DNA of 64,000 nt, taken from Flavobacteriales bacterium (GTDB lineage: Bacteria; Bacteroidota; Bacteroidia; Flavobacteriales_F; PHOS-HE28). The stretch spans positions 62,001 through 126,000 of the forward strand of contig JAEUTA010000011.1 in assembly GCA_016788205.1 (NCBI GenBank), in the 5' to 3' direction. The notes under the pieces were generated by a model, which searched no databases, had not been told where the DNA came from, and was given only the letters and a program-made list of their open reading frames with translations. Below, one piece after another: positions 1 through 8,940 of the stretch. The translations under genes were made by a program, and so were the position numbers. Numbering within the stretch: the stretch's first letter is position 1; the number at the start of each line of letters is the position of its first letter.

Positions 1-71
1 CGCAGCGCCGAACGCAGCGCGTCCTCATCTTCCACCAAGAGCAGACGGGGCTTGGCCACGGCTTCTTCCAT
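1..71 (-). CDS. Response regulator receiver domain, N-terminus only (partial)
   Basis: The reverse strand has an ATG at 71 and stays open to the window edge for 23 codons. The peptide contains LLLVEDED, a hydrophobic beta strand followed by an acidic cluster, which is how receiver domains of two-component response regulators begin; the acidic pair helps bind the Mg2+ used in phosphorylation. The phospho-acceptor Asp and any output domain lie outside the window, so the regulator class cannot be given. It is divergent from the menaquinone operon, with 46 bases between the start codons. There is no evidence that it controls that operon. Confidence 0.72.
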   Translation of the reverse strand, partial: MEEAVAKPRLLLVEDEDALRSAL

Positions 72-92
72 GGCGCAAAGATGGACCACGGC

Positions 93-100
93 TACCTTTG
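93..100 (+). promoter_or_regulatory. Bacteroidota-type -7 element for the men operon
   Basis: TACCTTTG matches the known Bacteroidota -7 consensus TAnnTTTG exactly. It ends 17 bases before the ATG at 118, which implies a leader of about 12 nt. It supports 118 as the start of the first gene rather than the TTG at 52 or the ATG at 70. No clear TTG -33 box is seen. Confidence 0.55.
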
Positions 101-117
101 GCACCCATCCCCCGCTC

Positions 118-537
118 ATGCGTTTCACACCCCAGCATGCCCAGGCCGCCGAGTCCATGCGGACCAATACCCTGGTGGAGCATTTGGACATCCGGTTCGG
201 GGTGGATGCTGAAGGGCGCCTGCAAGCCTCCATGCCCGTGGACCAACGTACCCACCAACCTATGGGTCTGTTGCACGGCGGAGCCACGGCCGCACTGGCG
301 GAAACGCTGGGTAGCGTGGGTTCGGCCATGCTGATAGACCTGAGCACGCAGGGTACCGTAGGTATGGAGATCACCGCCAACCACCTGCGCGGAGTGAAGA
401 CCGGCCGTGTAACGGCCACCGGCGAGCTGGTGCACCAAGGGAACAAGACCCATGTGTGGGACATCCGTGTACACGATGAGGCCGGTAGGCTCATCGCCAT
501 CTGCCGTCTAACGAACATGATCATCGACCGCCGATGA
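118..537 (+). CDS. menI: Hotdog-fold thioesterase, probable 1,4-dihydroxy-2-naphthoyl-CoA hydrolase
   Basis: This gene encodes 139 aa from the ATG at 118. It is very like E. coli MenI/YdiI (about 136 aa), a cytoplasmic hotdog hydrolase that releases 1,4-dihydroxy-2-naphthoate (DHNA) from its CoA ester before prenylation. Shared features seen here are MPVDxRTxQPxGLLHGGA, the following LAETLGS, whose Glu aligns with the catalytic carboxylate of YdiI, and the ANHLR stretch. An in-frame TTG at 52 and ATG at 70 would lengthen the protein, but 118 gives family length and lies just after a promoter element. The stop overlaps the menF start (ATGA). A general PaaI-type thioesterase is the alternative; position at the head of a men operon favours MenI. 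Confidence 0.8.
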   Translation: MRFTPQHAQAAESMRTNTLVEHLDIRFGVDAEGRLQASMPVDQRTHQPMGLLHGGATAALAETLGSVGSAMLIDLSTQGTVGMEITANHLRGVKTGRVTATGELVHQGNKTHVWDIRVHDEAGRLIAICRLTNMIIDRR

Positions 538-1640
538 GCACCACGCCCGCCCTGCGCCTCGCGCTGCGCCACTGCATCAGCGAAGGCATCACTTTCGCCG
601 CGTTCCGAACCCCGGGAGGACCCGTCACCCTTTGGGCCCAACAAACACCCGATCTGGACCGCGCGGAGAACGGCCTGTGGTGGGAGCTGAACGATGTGTT
701 CCTGCTCTCGCCCTTCCTGCTCAGCGACCGCACACCGCTGATCCGTTCCGATGTGGAATTGACCTTCGGCGATGCCGAGCCGCACTGGCAACGCCTGCTG
801 GAGTGTACCGGGACCAGCGAACGACCCATGGCCACACGGCTGCCCGCCACACCACGCGCGGCCTTCGAGGCAGCGGTGCAACAGGCCCGCAACGAATGCG
901 CTGCGGGAGCGGTGGAGAAGATCGTCCTGTCGCGCACCGTGGATCTGGCGATCGGCGAAGCGGAAGCACCGGCCCTGTTCATGGAAGCCGTGCGCGCACG
1001 GCCCGATGCCTTCGTGGCCTTGGTGATGACACCCGAGCACGGCCTGTGGCTCGGCGCCACGCCGGAACGGCTGATCGTGGCCGAGAACGACACCGTGCAG
1101 GTGGACGCCCTGGCCGGTACCGCGCCCAGCGCCAGCGCCGCCAGCGAAGCCCAGGAATGGGGTCAGAAGGAACGGCACGAGCAACGCGTGGTGGCCAAGA
1201 GCATCGCGGGTACGCTGATCGACCTGGACGCCCGTCACATCACCATCGACGGTCCCGAGGTGCTGCACGCCGGGCCGGTGGCCCACCTGCGCACCCGCAT
1301 CAGCGCCCAGGTGGATGGACGCGCGGTGGAAGAGTTGGTCGGCGTGGTACACCCCACCCCTGCCGTGTGCGGCATACCCACCGCGAAGGCACGCGAACGC
1401 ATCCAGGCGCTGGAAGACCGCGACCGTGAACTGTACGCCGGTTTCTGGGGACCGTGGAGCGCGGACGGACGCATGGAACTGTTCGTGAACATCCGCTGCA
1501 TGCGGGTGCACGCACACCACGCCGAACTGCGCGTAGGTGCCGGCATCACCGCTGGATCGGTGCCTGCCTTGGAATGGGAAGAGACCGAACACAAGGCCGA
1601 GAGCTGGTTGCAACTGATGCGAACACCGATACCGGCCTGA
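534..1640 (+). CDS. menF: Isochorismate synthase
   Basis: This 368-aa cytoplasmic chorismate-binding enzyme converts chorismate to isochorismate, the first committed step of menaquinone synthesis. Visible family motifs are EKIVLSR around residue 129 (position of the catalytic Lys of MenF-type enzymes), LGATPERL, the ALAGTAP strand, KERHEQRVV, VVHPTPAVCGIP and the C-terminal FVNIRCMRV...VGAGITAGSVPALEWEET segment with Mg2+-binding acidic residues. Length fits the shorter MenF/EntC/DhbC forms. It starts inside the menI stop (ATGA), and menD begins 3 nt after its stop, so it is translationally linked to both. Salicylate or siderophore use is unlikely given the neighbours. Confidence 0.93.
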   Translation: MSTTPALRLALRHCISEGITFAAFRTPGGPVTLWAQQTPDLDRAENGLWWELNDVFLLSPFLLSDRTPLIRSDVELTFGDAEPHWQRLLECTGTSERPMATRLPATPRAAFEAAVQQARNECAAGAVEKIVLSRTVDLAIGEAEAPALFMEAVRARPDAFVALVMTPEHGLWLGATPERLIVAENDTVQVDALAGTAPSASAASEAQEWGQKERHEQRVVAKSIAGTLIDLDARHITIDGPEVLHAGPVAHLRTRISAQVDGRAVEELVGVVHPTPAVCGIPTAKARERIQALEDRDRELYAGFWGPWSADGRMELFVNIRCMRVHAHHAELRVGAGITAGSVPALEWEETEHKAESWLQLMRTPIPA

Positions 1641-1643
1641 TCC

Positions 1644-3326
1644 ATGACGAGCGACCATTTCGCCGCTTCCGAACTGGCGCGCTTGTGTGCCGCAAAGGGG
1701 GTGAAGCATGCGGTGATCAGCCCTGGCAGCCGCAGCGCGCCCTTGGTGATCGCCTTCAACAAGCAGGACGGTATCGAGTGCCTGCAAGTCATCGATGAAC
1801 GCAGCGCTGCCTTCTTCGCACTCGGTATGGCGCAGCAGCTGCACGCGCCAGTGGCGCTGATCTGCACCAGCGGCAGTGCGGTACTTAACTACGGCCCCGC
1901 GATCGCCGAAGCGTTCTACCAACGCATCCCCTTGTTGGTGATCACCGCTGATCGCCCCGAAGAATGGGTGGACCAGGGTGAAGGACAGGCGATCCGTCAG
2001 CAAGGCGTGCTCGCACTGCACATGAAACGCAGCGTGCAGCTTCCGCGGATGACGAGCGATGAACTCGCGCGCTGGCATTGCGGACGCTTGATCAACGAAG
2101 CGATCGACACCACCTTGCTCCCGGTCGCGGGACCGGTGCATGTGAACGTACCGTTCGCCGAGCCGTTGTATGGAACGGTTGAAGAAGTGGGCACATCGCG
2201 CTTCATCGCACCGGTGATGACAGAATCCTTCATCCTACCCGATCATGCGCGTTGGTTGCTCGGGCAGCTCTCGGCCTGCAAGAAGGTGATGGTGCTCGCC
2301 GGACAAGGCGTGTGGAGCGATGGTATGCGCAAGCAACTCGCGCAATTCGCATCGCTCCCGCAGGTGACCGTACACACCGAAGCGACCAGCAACCTGGACG
2401 ACACCGCTTTCATCACCTGCATCGACCGGGTGATCGAGGCGGTGAGCGAGAAGAACGAGAAAGACCTGCGTCCCGAGCTCTTGATCACCTTCGGAGGTGC
2501 CGTGGTGAGCAAACGCATCAAGACCTTGTTGCGCAAATGGGAACCGGCGCAGCACTGGAACGTGGATGCCGGCCAGCGTCACTACGACACCTACCAGAGC
2601 CTGACGCACGACATCGCGGTGAGCCCGGAGATCTTCTTCGCGCAGCTCGCTTCCGGCGTACAAGCGAACGACAGCTTCTACGGCGAGGCGTGGAAGATGA
2701 TGGACCAGAGCACGCGCGGCAAACACAACCGTATCATCGCCGATGCGCCTTTCTGTGACCTCACCGTTTTCAACACGCTGAACGACCGCATCCCCGGTGA
2801 CAGTGCAGTGCATCTCGCGAACAGTACACCAGCGCGTTATGCGCAGCTCTTCGATCGCGTGCGCGGCCATCACTGGTTCGGCAACCGTGGAACAAGTGGC
2901 ATCGATGGTTGTACGAGCACGGCTGTCGGTGCAGCGTTCGCCACCAAACAGATCACCACGCTCATCACTGGCGATACGGCATTCTGTTACGACAGCAACG
3001 CCTTCTGGAACGACCACCTCTCGCCGAACCTGAAGGTGATCGTGATCGACAACGGTGGTGGCAACATCTTCCGTTTCATCGAAGGGCCGGATAAGGATGC
3101 CGATCTGCTGCAATGGTTCGAGGCGCCACATGCACGCAGCATCGAGAAGCTGGTGCAGAGCTTCGACCTACCCTACTACCATGCGAACGACCAGGCATCG
3201 CTGGAAGCAGGGATCGACAAGCTGTACGCTGTTCACGACAAGGCAGCTGTACTGCACGTCACGACGGACGCACAGACCTCACCGCAAGTGCTCCGTGACT
3301 ACTTCAATCAACTCCGCACTTCATGA
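1644..3326 (+). CDS. menD: 2-succinyl-5-enolpyruvyl-6-hydroxy-3-cyclohexene-1-carboxylate synthase
   Basis: MenD (560 aa) is the thiamine-diphosphate enzyme that decarboxylates 2-oxoglutarate and adds the succinyl-semialdehyde unit to isochorismate. The N-terminal Pyr domain has SPGSRSAPL and IDERSAAF; Glu52 of DERSA is at the position of the cofactor-activating glutamate. The C-terminal PP domain shows the ThDP/Mg2+ motif beginning GDTAF (residues 443 on) and ending with [12 protein letters not shown]. Length matches other MenD proteins (about 550-580 aa). It follows menF by 3 nt. A 52-nt spacer containing short degenerate repeats separates it from menB. Confidence 0.95.
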   Translation: MTSDHFAASELARLCAAKGVKHAVISPGSRSAPLVIAFNKQDGIECLQVIDERSAAFFALGMAQQLHAPVALICTSGSAVLNYGPAIAEAFYQRIPLLVITADRPEEWVDQGEGQAIRQQGVLALHMKRSVQLPRMTSDELARWHCGRLINEAIDTTLLPVAGPVHVNVPFAEPLYGTVEEVGTSRFIAPVMTESFILPDHARWLLGQLSACKKVMVLAGQGVWSDGMRKQLAQFASLPQVTVHTEATSNLDDTAFITCIDRVIEAVSEKNEKDLRPELLITFGGAVVSKRIKTLLRKWEPAQHWNVDAGQRHYDTYQSLTHDIAVSPEIFFAQLASGVQANDSFYGEAWKMMDQSTRGKHNRIIADAPFCDLTVFNTLNDRIPGDSAVHLANSTPARYAQLFDRVRGHHWFGNRGTSGIDGCTSTAVGAAFATKQITTLITGDTAFCYDSNAFWNDHLSPNLKVIVIDNGGGNIFRFIEGPDKDADLLQWFEAPHARSIEKLVQSFDLPYYHANDQASLEAGIDKLYAVHDKAAVLHVTTDAQTSPQVLRDYFNQLRTS

Positions 3327-3340
3327 ACGTCGCGCATTCG

Positions 3341-3368
3341 TTGCGTCCTTCGCGTCTTTGCGGTTCAA
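3341..3368. repeat. Degenerate 8-nt repeats in the menD-menB spacer
   Basis: The spacer reads as three diverged octamers, TTGCGTCC, TTCGCGTC and TTTGCGGT, followed by TCAA. It is the only non-overlapping spacer of this kind early in the operon. It could be a fragment of a dispersed intergenic repeat. No strong hairpin or terminator is visible. Confidence 0.4.
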
Positions 3369-3378
3369 TCGCATTCAA

Positions 3379-4200
3379 ATGAGCTCCCGCAACTGGACCA
3401 CCATCAAGGAATACACGGACATCAAGTTCGAGTTCTTCGAAGGCATCGCCAAGATCACGATCAACCGGCCCGAGGTGTACAACGCCTTCCGACCGGACAC
3501 GAACAAAGAGATGATCGACGCGATGGACATCGCCCGCGAGGATCCGGCGATCGGCGTGGTGGTGCTCACCGGCGCTGGTGACAAGGCCTTCTGCAGCGGC
3601 GGCGACCAGAACGTGAAAGGACGTGGCGGCTACATCGGCACCGATGGCATCCCACGCCTCAATGTGCTCGACCTGCACAAACGCATCCGCGAACTACCCA
3701 AGCCCGTGGTGGCCATGGTGAACGGCTATGCCATCGGTGGCGGGCACGTGCTGCACGTGGTGTGCGACCTCACCATCGCTGCGGACCACGCCCGCTTCGG
3801 ACAGACCGGCCCCAAGGTGGGCAGCTTCGATGCGGGCTTCGGCAGCAACTACCTCGCGCGCCACGTGGGCCAGAAGAAAGCCCGCGAGATCTGGTTCCTC
3901 TGCCTGCAATACAGCGCGCAGGAAGCCGAGGATATGGGCATGGTGAACAAGGTGGTACCGCTCGCGGAACTGGAAGATACCACCGTGGAATGGTGCCAGA
4001 TCATGATGCAACGCAGTCCGCTCGCGTTGCGCATGATCAAACGCGGCTTGAACGCTGAACTGGATGGTCAACGCGGGTTGATGGAGTTCGCGGGTGACGC
4101 CACGCTGATGTACTACCTGATGGACGAGGCGCAGGAAGGGCGAAACGCGTTCCTGGAGAAGCGGGCGCCGGATTTCCAGAAGTTCCCGAAATTCCCGTGA
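3379..4200 (+). CDS. menB: 1,4-dihydroxy-2-naphthoyl-CoA synthase
   Basis: MenB (273 aa) is a crotonase-fold enzyme that closes the second ring, converting o-succinylbenzoyl-CoA to DHNA-CoA. The frame is open far upstream, but the ATG at 3379 gives family length and a normal N-terminus. Seen here: the oxyanion-hole region [14 protein letters not shown], the catalytic block [11 protein letters not shown] with Asp151, and the typical C-terminus [19 protein letters not shown]. The residue before PKVGSFD is Gly144, which in known MenB enzymes marks the bicarbonate-dependent type I form rather than the Asp-bearing type II. Ordinary enoyl-CoA hydratases lack this C-terminal signature. Confidence 0.95.
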   Translation: MSSRNWTTIKEYTDIKFEFFEGIAKITINRPEVYNAFRPDTNKEMIDAMDIAREDPAIGVVVLTGAGDKAFCSGGDQNVKGRGGYIGTDGIPRLNVLDLHKRIRELPKPVVAMVNGYAIGGGHVLHVVCDLTIAADHARFGQTGPKVGSFDAGFGSNYLARHVGQKKAREIWFLCLQYSAQEAEDMGMVNKVVPLAELEDTTVEWCQIMMQRSPLALRMIKRGLNAELDGQRGLMEFAGDATLMYYLMDEAQEGRNAFLEKRAPDFQKFPKFP

Positions 4201-4214
4201 GCTGATCTCCGCAA

Positions 4215-4586
4215 ATGGCTATTGTCCTGGACATTGACACCTTCCACAAGTATCTCGGGTTCCTCGCCACGGAAACCACACAGCTACTCCGTAAAGGGCC
4301 AGACGAGGATGGGCTTGACCGGCTGAATGTCGAACTGACAACCTTACTTGATCGCTGTGCGAATAGCTCCGTCCCCGAAGATCTCATCGGCCGATATTCG
4401 ACAGTGCTTGCGGCATACAAGAAGGCTTCATCGGAGAATGTAGGAGCTTCCGTAGTAGACGGATTGATCACTATGATCACGAACTTCTCCTTCACCTATG
4501 CACGGCAGAAGAAGCAGATCCAGGTGATCCAGGAGCTAAAGACCGACCTAGAAGCTCTCGCCATGTATGCGAAGCTGCACTACTAG
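4215..4586 (+). CDS. Hypothetical protein inside the men operon
   Basis: This encodes 123 aa with no signal peptide or membrane segment, probably cytoplasmic and mostly helical. I do not recognise a family. It lies 14 nt after menB and 3 nt before menA on the same strand, so it should be co-transcribed with the quinone genes. It has no catalytic motif I can see and only one cysteine. Base composition looks lower in GC than its neighbours, and this continues into the first part of menA, which may mark a recent insertion. Whether it has a role in quinone synthesis cannot be told from the sequence. Confidence 0.7.
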   Translation: MAIVLDIDTFHKYLGFLATETTQLLRKGPDEDGLDRLNVELTTLLDRCANSSVPEDLIGRYSTVLAAYKKASSENVGASVVDGLITMITNFSFTYARQKKQIQVIQELKTDLEALAMYAKLHY

Positions 4587-4589
4587 CGG

Positions 4590-5501
4590 ATGAAACACTG
4601 GTTGCAGGCATTTCGATTGCGCACATTGCCTTTAGCGGTGAGCAGCATTATCGTAGGCAGTGCCGTAGCTCATCAGGAACAGAGACTGTCTTCCTATTTA
4701 GTCTTCAATCCAGTCGTTCTCCTCCTTGCAGTACTAACGGCTGTACTGCTTCAGATCCTGAGCAATCTGGCCAACGACCTCGGTGACCACCAGCATGGCA
4801 CTGACAATGCTGAACGCGTGGGTCCGCAGCGTGCAGTGCAGAGCGGTGCAATTACACCCCGCAAAATGCGGAGGGCAATGATCATTTGCGGACTTCTCGC
4901 TCTCATCAGTGGCTGCTCATTGATCACCGTTGCACTCGGAGTTACCCTGAAGACCTTGATTTTCTTGCTCATCGGACTATTTGCCATCGGCGCGGCGGTC
5001 AAATACACCTTCGGCGATAATCCATACGGATACTCCGGGCTCGGTGACTTGAGCGTCTTCCTCTTCTTCGGCATCATTGGTGTCCTCGGCACTTACTACC
5101 TCCACACACGCCACTTCGACTTTCTACTTCTACTTCCAGCCGCTGCCTTCGGGCTGCTCAGTGCCGGTGTGCTCAACGTGAACAACATGCGCGATATCGT
5201 AAACGACGCGGCCAGCGGCAAGCGAACCTTGGTCGTGCGCATGGGGTCGGCCAACGCACGCATCTATCACACTATGCTCGTCTGCGGCGGTATGCTAGGG
5301 CTTGCCGGATTTGCGTTGGTTGCCGGTCTCGGCTGGACCTCCTGGCTCTTCCTCCTCGTCACACCCGGCTTCATCATCCACCTGAAGAAGATCTGGACAA
5401 CCGCCGAACCCCGCGCCCTTGACCCACAACTGAAAGTGTTGGCCATGGGCACCTTCGTCACCGCGCTGCTGTTCTCGCTGGGTCTTATCCTTGCGGTATG
5501 A
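4590..5501 (+). CDS. menA: 1,4-dihydroxy-2-naphthoate polyprenyltransferase
   Basis: MenA (303 aa) is an integral membrane UbiA-family prenyltransferase that attaches the isoprenoid chain to DHNA. There are about eight to nine hydrophobic segments. The first Asp-rich motif is NLANDLGDHQHGTD (N-x3-D-x3-D type) followed by GPQRAVQSG, and the second is NNMRDIVNDAASGKRTL; both bind the Mg2+-diphosphate of the prenyl donor. Length matches MenA. It starts 3 nt after the unknown gene, and its stop overlaps the menC start as ATGA. Confidence 0.93.
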   Translation: MKHWLQAFRLRTLPLAVSSIIVGSAVAHQEQRLSSYLVFNPVVLLLAVLTAVLLQILSNLANDLGDHQHGTDNAERVGPQRAVQSGAITPRKMRRAMIICGLLALISGCSLITVALGVTLKTLIFLLIGLFAIGAAVKYTFGDNPYGYSGLGDLSVFLFFGIIGVLGTYYLHTRHFDFLLLLPAAAFGLLSAGVLNVNNMRDIVNDAASGKRTLVVRMGSANARIYHTMLVCGGMLGLAGFALVAGLGWTSWLFLLVTPGFIIHLKKIWTTAEPRALDPQLKVLAMGTFVTALLFSLGLILAV

Positions 5502-6553
5502 TCGCCGCGCGCTGGATCGAACGCACCCTGCAACCCCGCTTCGAGCTGGGCACTTCCAAAGGGCCGATCAACGCACGCACCGTTTGGTATCTGCTAGCGT
5601 GGCATACCGAACGGCCTGAGCTCATCGGCATCGGTGAAGCGGCGCTCTTCCCCGGCCACAGCAAGGAGTTCCCGGCGGATGTGCGCACGAAGCTGATCGA
5701 ACTATGCGCGGACACCACGAATTGGCAACGCCGGTTGAACACCGACCTGATCGATGTTCCGAGCGTGCGTTTCGCGGTGGAGCAATGCCTACGTGACCTC
5801 GGCGTGAGCGGCACCAAGGAACTCTTCCCTTCCGCCTTCACCCTTGGAAAGGAACCCATTCCCATCAATGGCTTGGTGTGGATGGGCGACAAGGCCACGA
5901 TGAAGCAGCGCATCCGAGAGCAGATCGAAAAGGGCTTCACCACGGTGAAGATGAAGATCGGTGCGATCGGGATCGATGATGAGCTGGAACTTCTACGTGA
6001 TGTGCGCAGTGAGTTCCGTGCCAGTGACATCACGCTGCGTGTGGACGCGAACGGTGCGTTCAGTGCACAACAAGCGCCGGACATATTGAAGCGCCTTGCT
6101 GATCTTGACGTACACAGCATCGAGCAACCCGTACACGCCGGTTTGTACGAAGTGATGGCGGAACTCTGCGAGCGGTCGCCGGTGCCGATCGCATTGGACG
6201 AGGACCTCATCGGCCTGAACACCCGCGATGCGAAAGTGGATCTGCTGGACAACGTGAAGCCACAATACATCGTGATCAAGCCGAGCCTCGTGGGCGGTTG
6301 GGTGGCCACGCAGGAGTGGATCGACCTCGCGAAGGCACGCCACATCAGCTGGTGGATCACTTCGGCGCTGGAGAGCAGCATCGGGCTGAACGCCATCGCG
6401 CAATACACGGCGACGTTGAACGTGGGCATGCCGCAAGGACTTGGTACCGGCAGCGTGTACACGAACAACATCCCTTCTCCCCTGCTCGCCGAGCGCGGCG
6501 CGCTGCACTATCGTCCGGAAGTGGCTTGGGATCTTTCGCTCTTCCACCAATGA
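5498..6553 (+). CDS. menC: o-Succinylbenzoate synthase
   Basis: MenC (351 aa) is an enolase-superfamily enzyme that dehydrates SHCHC to o-succinylbenzoate. The barrel-domain motifs are in the right order: KMKIG (KxK with the base Lys), DANGAF (first metal Asp), a Glu in SIEQP, Asp/Glu in LDEDL, and the second catalytic Lys in VIKPSLVGG. The ending GLGTGSVYTNN is like that of MenC proteins from Bacteroidota. It overlaps menA upstream and menE downstream by 4 nt each. A dipeptide epimerase or muconate cycloisomerase is an unlikely alternative in this operon. Confidence 0.93.
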   Translation: MIAARWIERTLQPRFELGTSKGPINARTVWYLLAWHTERPELIGIGEAALFPGHSKEFPADVRTKLIELCADTTNWQRRLNTDLIDVPSVRFAVEQCLRDLGVSGTKELFPSAFTLGKEPIPINGLVWMGDKATMKQRIREQIEKGFTTVKMKIGAIGIDDELELLRDVRSEFRASDITLRVDANGAFSAQQAPDILKRLADLDVHSIEQPVHAGLYEVMAELCERSPVPIALDEDLIGLNTRDAKVDLLDNVKPQYIVIKPSLVGGWVATQEWIDLAKARHISWWITSALESSIGLNAIAQYTATLNVGMPQGLGTGSVYTNNIPSPLLAERGALHYRPEVAWDLSLFHQ

Positions 6554-7635
6554 GCGTTCCCGACGATCGCTTCGCACGGATCATCATCGATGGCTTCGTC
6601 CTTACGCGCGAGGAGGCCATCCAACGGTTCCGCGCTTTCATCGGCCCACGGTCCGAGGATCACCCGTGGGCCACCGCGCTGGTAAGCACCCTGGAGGACC
6701 TGGGCAATGCAACAGGCCTACGCGCGACCACCAGTGGCACCACCGGACCTCCCAAGCGATACATCATCCCACGCGCGGACCTTATGGCCAGCGCCGCATT
6801 GACCGCCCGTGCATTCGACCTGAAATCCCGGGACCGCGTGTTGCACTGCCTGCCCAGCGACTTCGTAGCGGGCAAGATGATGCTCGTGCGCGCCTTCGTG
6901 CTCGGCCTGGACCTGCATGTGATCGATCCGCGCGGAAGTGTATTGGACCACCTCGGCACGAACGAGCATTTCCGTTTCGCCGCCATGGTGCCATTGCAGT
7001 TACACCGTGCGTTGAACGAAGACCGGGACCGTGTGGAGGCCCAGTTCGAGACCATCCTGCTCGGCGGCGGACCGGTGAGCGAAGCGCTTTCAGTAGCGCT
7101 GCAGGGCTTGCGGACGAAGGTCCACATCGGTTACGGCAGCACGGAAACGGTGACGCACGTCGCCCTGCGGTCGTTGAACGGCGAAGGTGCAAGCGATGCC
7201 TTCACCGCCCTGGGAGATGTCCACTTCGGTCGCGACCCGCGGGGATGTCTGGTCGTGCATACACCGCACCTCGGTGTTCCGCAGCATGTAACGAACGACC
7301 TCGTCGAACTGCTCGATGACACGCATTTCCGCTGGCTCGGTCGCTACGACAATGTGATACTCAGCGGCGGCAAGAAGATCTTCCCGGAGCAGTTGGAGGC
7401 GAAGACCGCAGGCGTGATCCCCTACGCACACTACTTCACTTCAACGCCGGACGACCTGCTCGGCCAAAGCGTGCTGCTCGTGCTGGAATGCCCGAAGGAT
7501 GAAGCGGACGTGATGAACGAAGTGATGCCGTTACTATTGACGGTGCTACATCCGCACGAACTTCCAAGACGTGTACGCACCGTTCCCACGTTCGAGCGCA
7601 CATCCGGCGGCAAGGTGATCCGTAAGCGGCCATGA
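6550..7635 (+). CDS. menE: o-Succinylbenzoate--CoA ligase
   Basis: This 361-aa protein is an AMP-forming acyl-CoA ligase that activates o-succinylbenzoate as its CoA thioester for MenB. The start at 6550 overlaps the menC stop (ATGA). Motifs: the P-loop TSGTTGPPK, the adenine-binding GYGSTET, the hinge GRYDN and the C-terminal SGGKVIRKR with the catalytic Lys. It is clearly shorter than typical MenE (about 450 aa); the N-terminal part before the P-loop is only about 60 residues. All core motifs are kept, so it is probably a compact functional form, as is usual in Bacteroidota men operons. Confidence 0.9.
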   Translation: MSVPDDRFARIIIDGFVLTREEAIQRFRAFIGPRSEDHPWATALVSTLEDLGNATGLRATTSGTTGPPKRYIIPRADLMASAALTARAFDLKSRDRVLHCLPSDFVAGKMMLVRAFVLGLDLHVIDPRGSVLDHLGTNEHFRFAAMVPLQLHRALNEDRDRVEAQFETILLGGGPVSEALSVALQGLRTKVHIGYGSTETVTHVALRSLNGEGASDAFTALGDVHFGRDPRGCLVVHTPHLGVPQHVTNDLVELLDDTHFRWLGRYDNVILSGGKKIFPEQLEAKTAGVIPYAHYFTSTPDDLLGQSVLLVLECPKDEADVMNEVMPLLLTVLHPHELPRRVRTVPTFERTSGGKVIRKRP

Positions 7636-7841
7636 TCTGGTTCTTCGCGCTCCTGCTTCTCTACGCGTTCGCTTTCGTGATCGTCGTATGGCCGATCCAC
7701 TGGATGTGGCACACGTTCACGCAGGACGGCACATACGATAAACGCTTCTACCGACAGGCCTCGTACTGGAAGCTCTACTTCTGGGTCTTCGGCACGGCGA
7801 TGCTGCTCACCTTCGGCCTGAACATCCTGCGCGGACCGTAG
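7632..7841 (+). CDS. Small two-helix membrane protein
   Basis: This 69-aa protein has one hydrophobic segment at residues 2-25 and a second at about 46-65, with a charged loop (QDGTYDKRFYRQ) between them. Its ATG overlaps the menE stop (ATGA), so it looks like the last gene of the men operon. I recognise no family. It might help membrane assembly of the quinone enzymes, but only position suggests this. The gene converges on rluD with a 7-nt gap and no room for a terminator. Confidence 0.7.
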   Translation: MIWFFALLLLYAFAFVIVVWPIHWMWHTFTQDGTYDKRFYRQASYWKLYFWVFGTAMLLTFGLNILRGP

Positions 7842-7848
7842 AAGGCAC

Positions 7849-8940
7849 CTACTTCATGTTGTTCACCGCCTCCTTGTCCAACGGCGCCTCGTCATCGTCG
7901 TCGCCCATCGGCTTGGTCACCGTGTAGGTACGCCACTTCTCCAGCACGGCCTGCATATCGGCGGGTAGCGGACTCTCGAAGTGCATGCGCTTGCCGGTGA
8001 TCGGATGGTCGATGTCCAGCGTACGTGCGTGCAGCGCCTGGCGTGGCAGCACCTTGAAACAGTTCTCCACGAACTGGCGGTACTTGGTGAAGGTGGTGCC
8101 CTTCAGGACGCGATCACCGCCGTACGCGGCATCGTTGAAGAGCGGATGTCCCGTCCACTGCATGTGCACCCGGATCTGGTGCGTGCGGCCCGTCTCCAAC
8201 TTGCACTCCACCAGTGTGATGTAACGGAAACGCTCGAGCACCTTCCACCGTGTCAGCGCCGGTTTGCCTTGATCACCGTCCGGGAAGACGAATTGGACCG
8301 TGCGGTCCTTCACGCTGCGTCCGATATGGCCTTCGATGAGGCCCTCATCTTCGTTGAAGTCGCCCCAGACCAAAGCGTTGTAACGGCGGTCGCTCGTGCG
8401 ATCGAAGAACTGGCGTGCCAGGTGCGTAAGCGCTTCCTCCGTCTTGCCTACGACCATGACACCGCTGGTATCCTTGTCCAGGCGATGGACCAGACCCGGA
8501 CGTGGGATCTCCGCACCAGGCGTACTCGGCAGCTTGCCGAAGTGGAACAGCAAGGCGTTCACCAAAGTGCCGGTCCAGTTACCATGGCCGGGGTGTACCA
8601 CAAGGCCCGCCTGCTTGTTGATGACCAGGATATGATCGTCCTCATACAGCACTTCCAAGGGGATATCCTCCGGAAGGATCTCCACTTCGCGCTGGGGATA
8701 CGGCAGCACGATGCTGATCTCATCGTCCGGCTTCACCTTCTGGCTGGGCTTTGCGCTCTTGCCGTTCACGAGCACATTGCCCGCTTTGGCCGCTACCTGG
8801 ATGCGGTTGCGTGACGTGTTCGCCAGCCGGTCGAACAGGAACTTGTCCAGCCGGATCTGCGACTGCTTGGGGTCGCAGACGATGCGGTGGTGCTCGTAGA
8901 GCTCCTGTTCCTCCGCTGAATTGTCGAGTTCCTGGTCCAT
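7849..8940 (-). CDS. rluD: RluA-family 23S rRNA pseudouridine synthase, RluD-like
   Basis: This 363-aa enzyme isomerises uridines in 23S rRNA. An S4 RNA-binding domain (residues about 28-75, LDKFLxxRL...VLVNGK) is followed by the catalytic domain with HRLDKDTSG, in which Asp155 is the nucleophile, and by ETGRTHQIRVHM and a Leu/His-rich RQALHA block. The ATG at 8940 was chosen because it overlaps the stop of the upstream gene by one base (TGATG); the frame itself is open further. The acidic GDDDDE near the C-terminus is an extension. The RluC/RluD distinction rests on general similarity. Confidence 0.9.
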   Translation of the reverse strand: MDQELDNSAEEQELYEHHRIVCDPKQSQIRLDKFLFDRLANTSRNRIQVAAKAGNVLVNGKSAKPSQKVKPDDEISIVLPYPQREVEILPEDIPLEVLYEDDHILVINKQAGLVVHPGHGNWTGTLVNALLFHFGKLPSTPGAEIPRPGLVHRLDKDTSGVMVVGKTEEALTHLARQFFDRTSDRRYNALVWGDFNEDEGLIEGHIGRSVKDRTVQFVFPDGDQGKPALTRWKVLERFRYITLVECKLETGRTHQIRVHMQWTGHPLFNDAAYGGDRVLKGTTFTKYRQFVENCFKVLPRQALHARTLDIDHPITGKRMHFESPLPADMQAVLEKWRTYTVTKPMGDDDDEAPLDKEAVNNMK

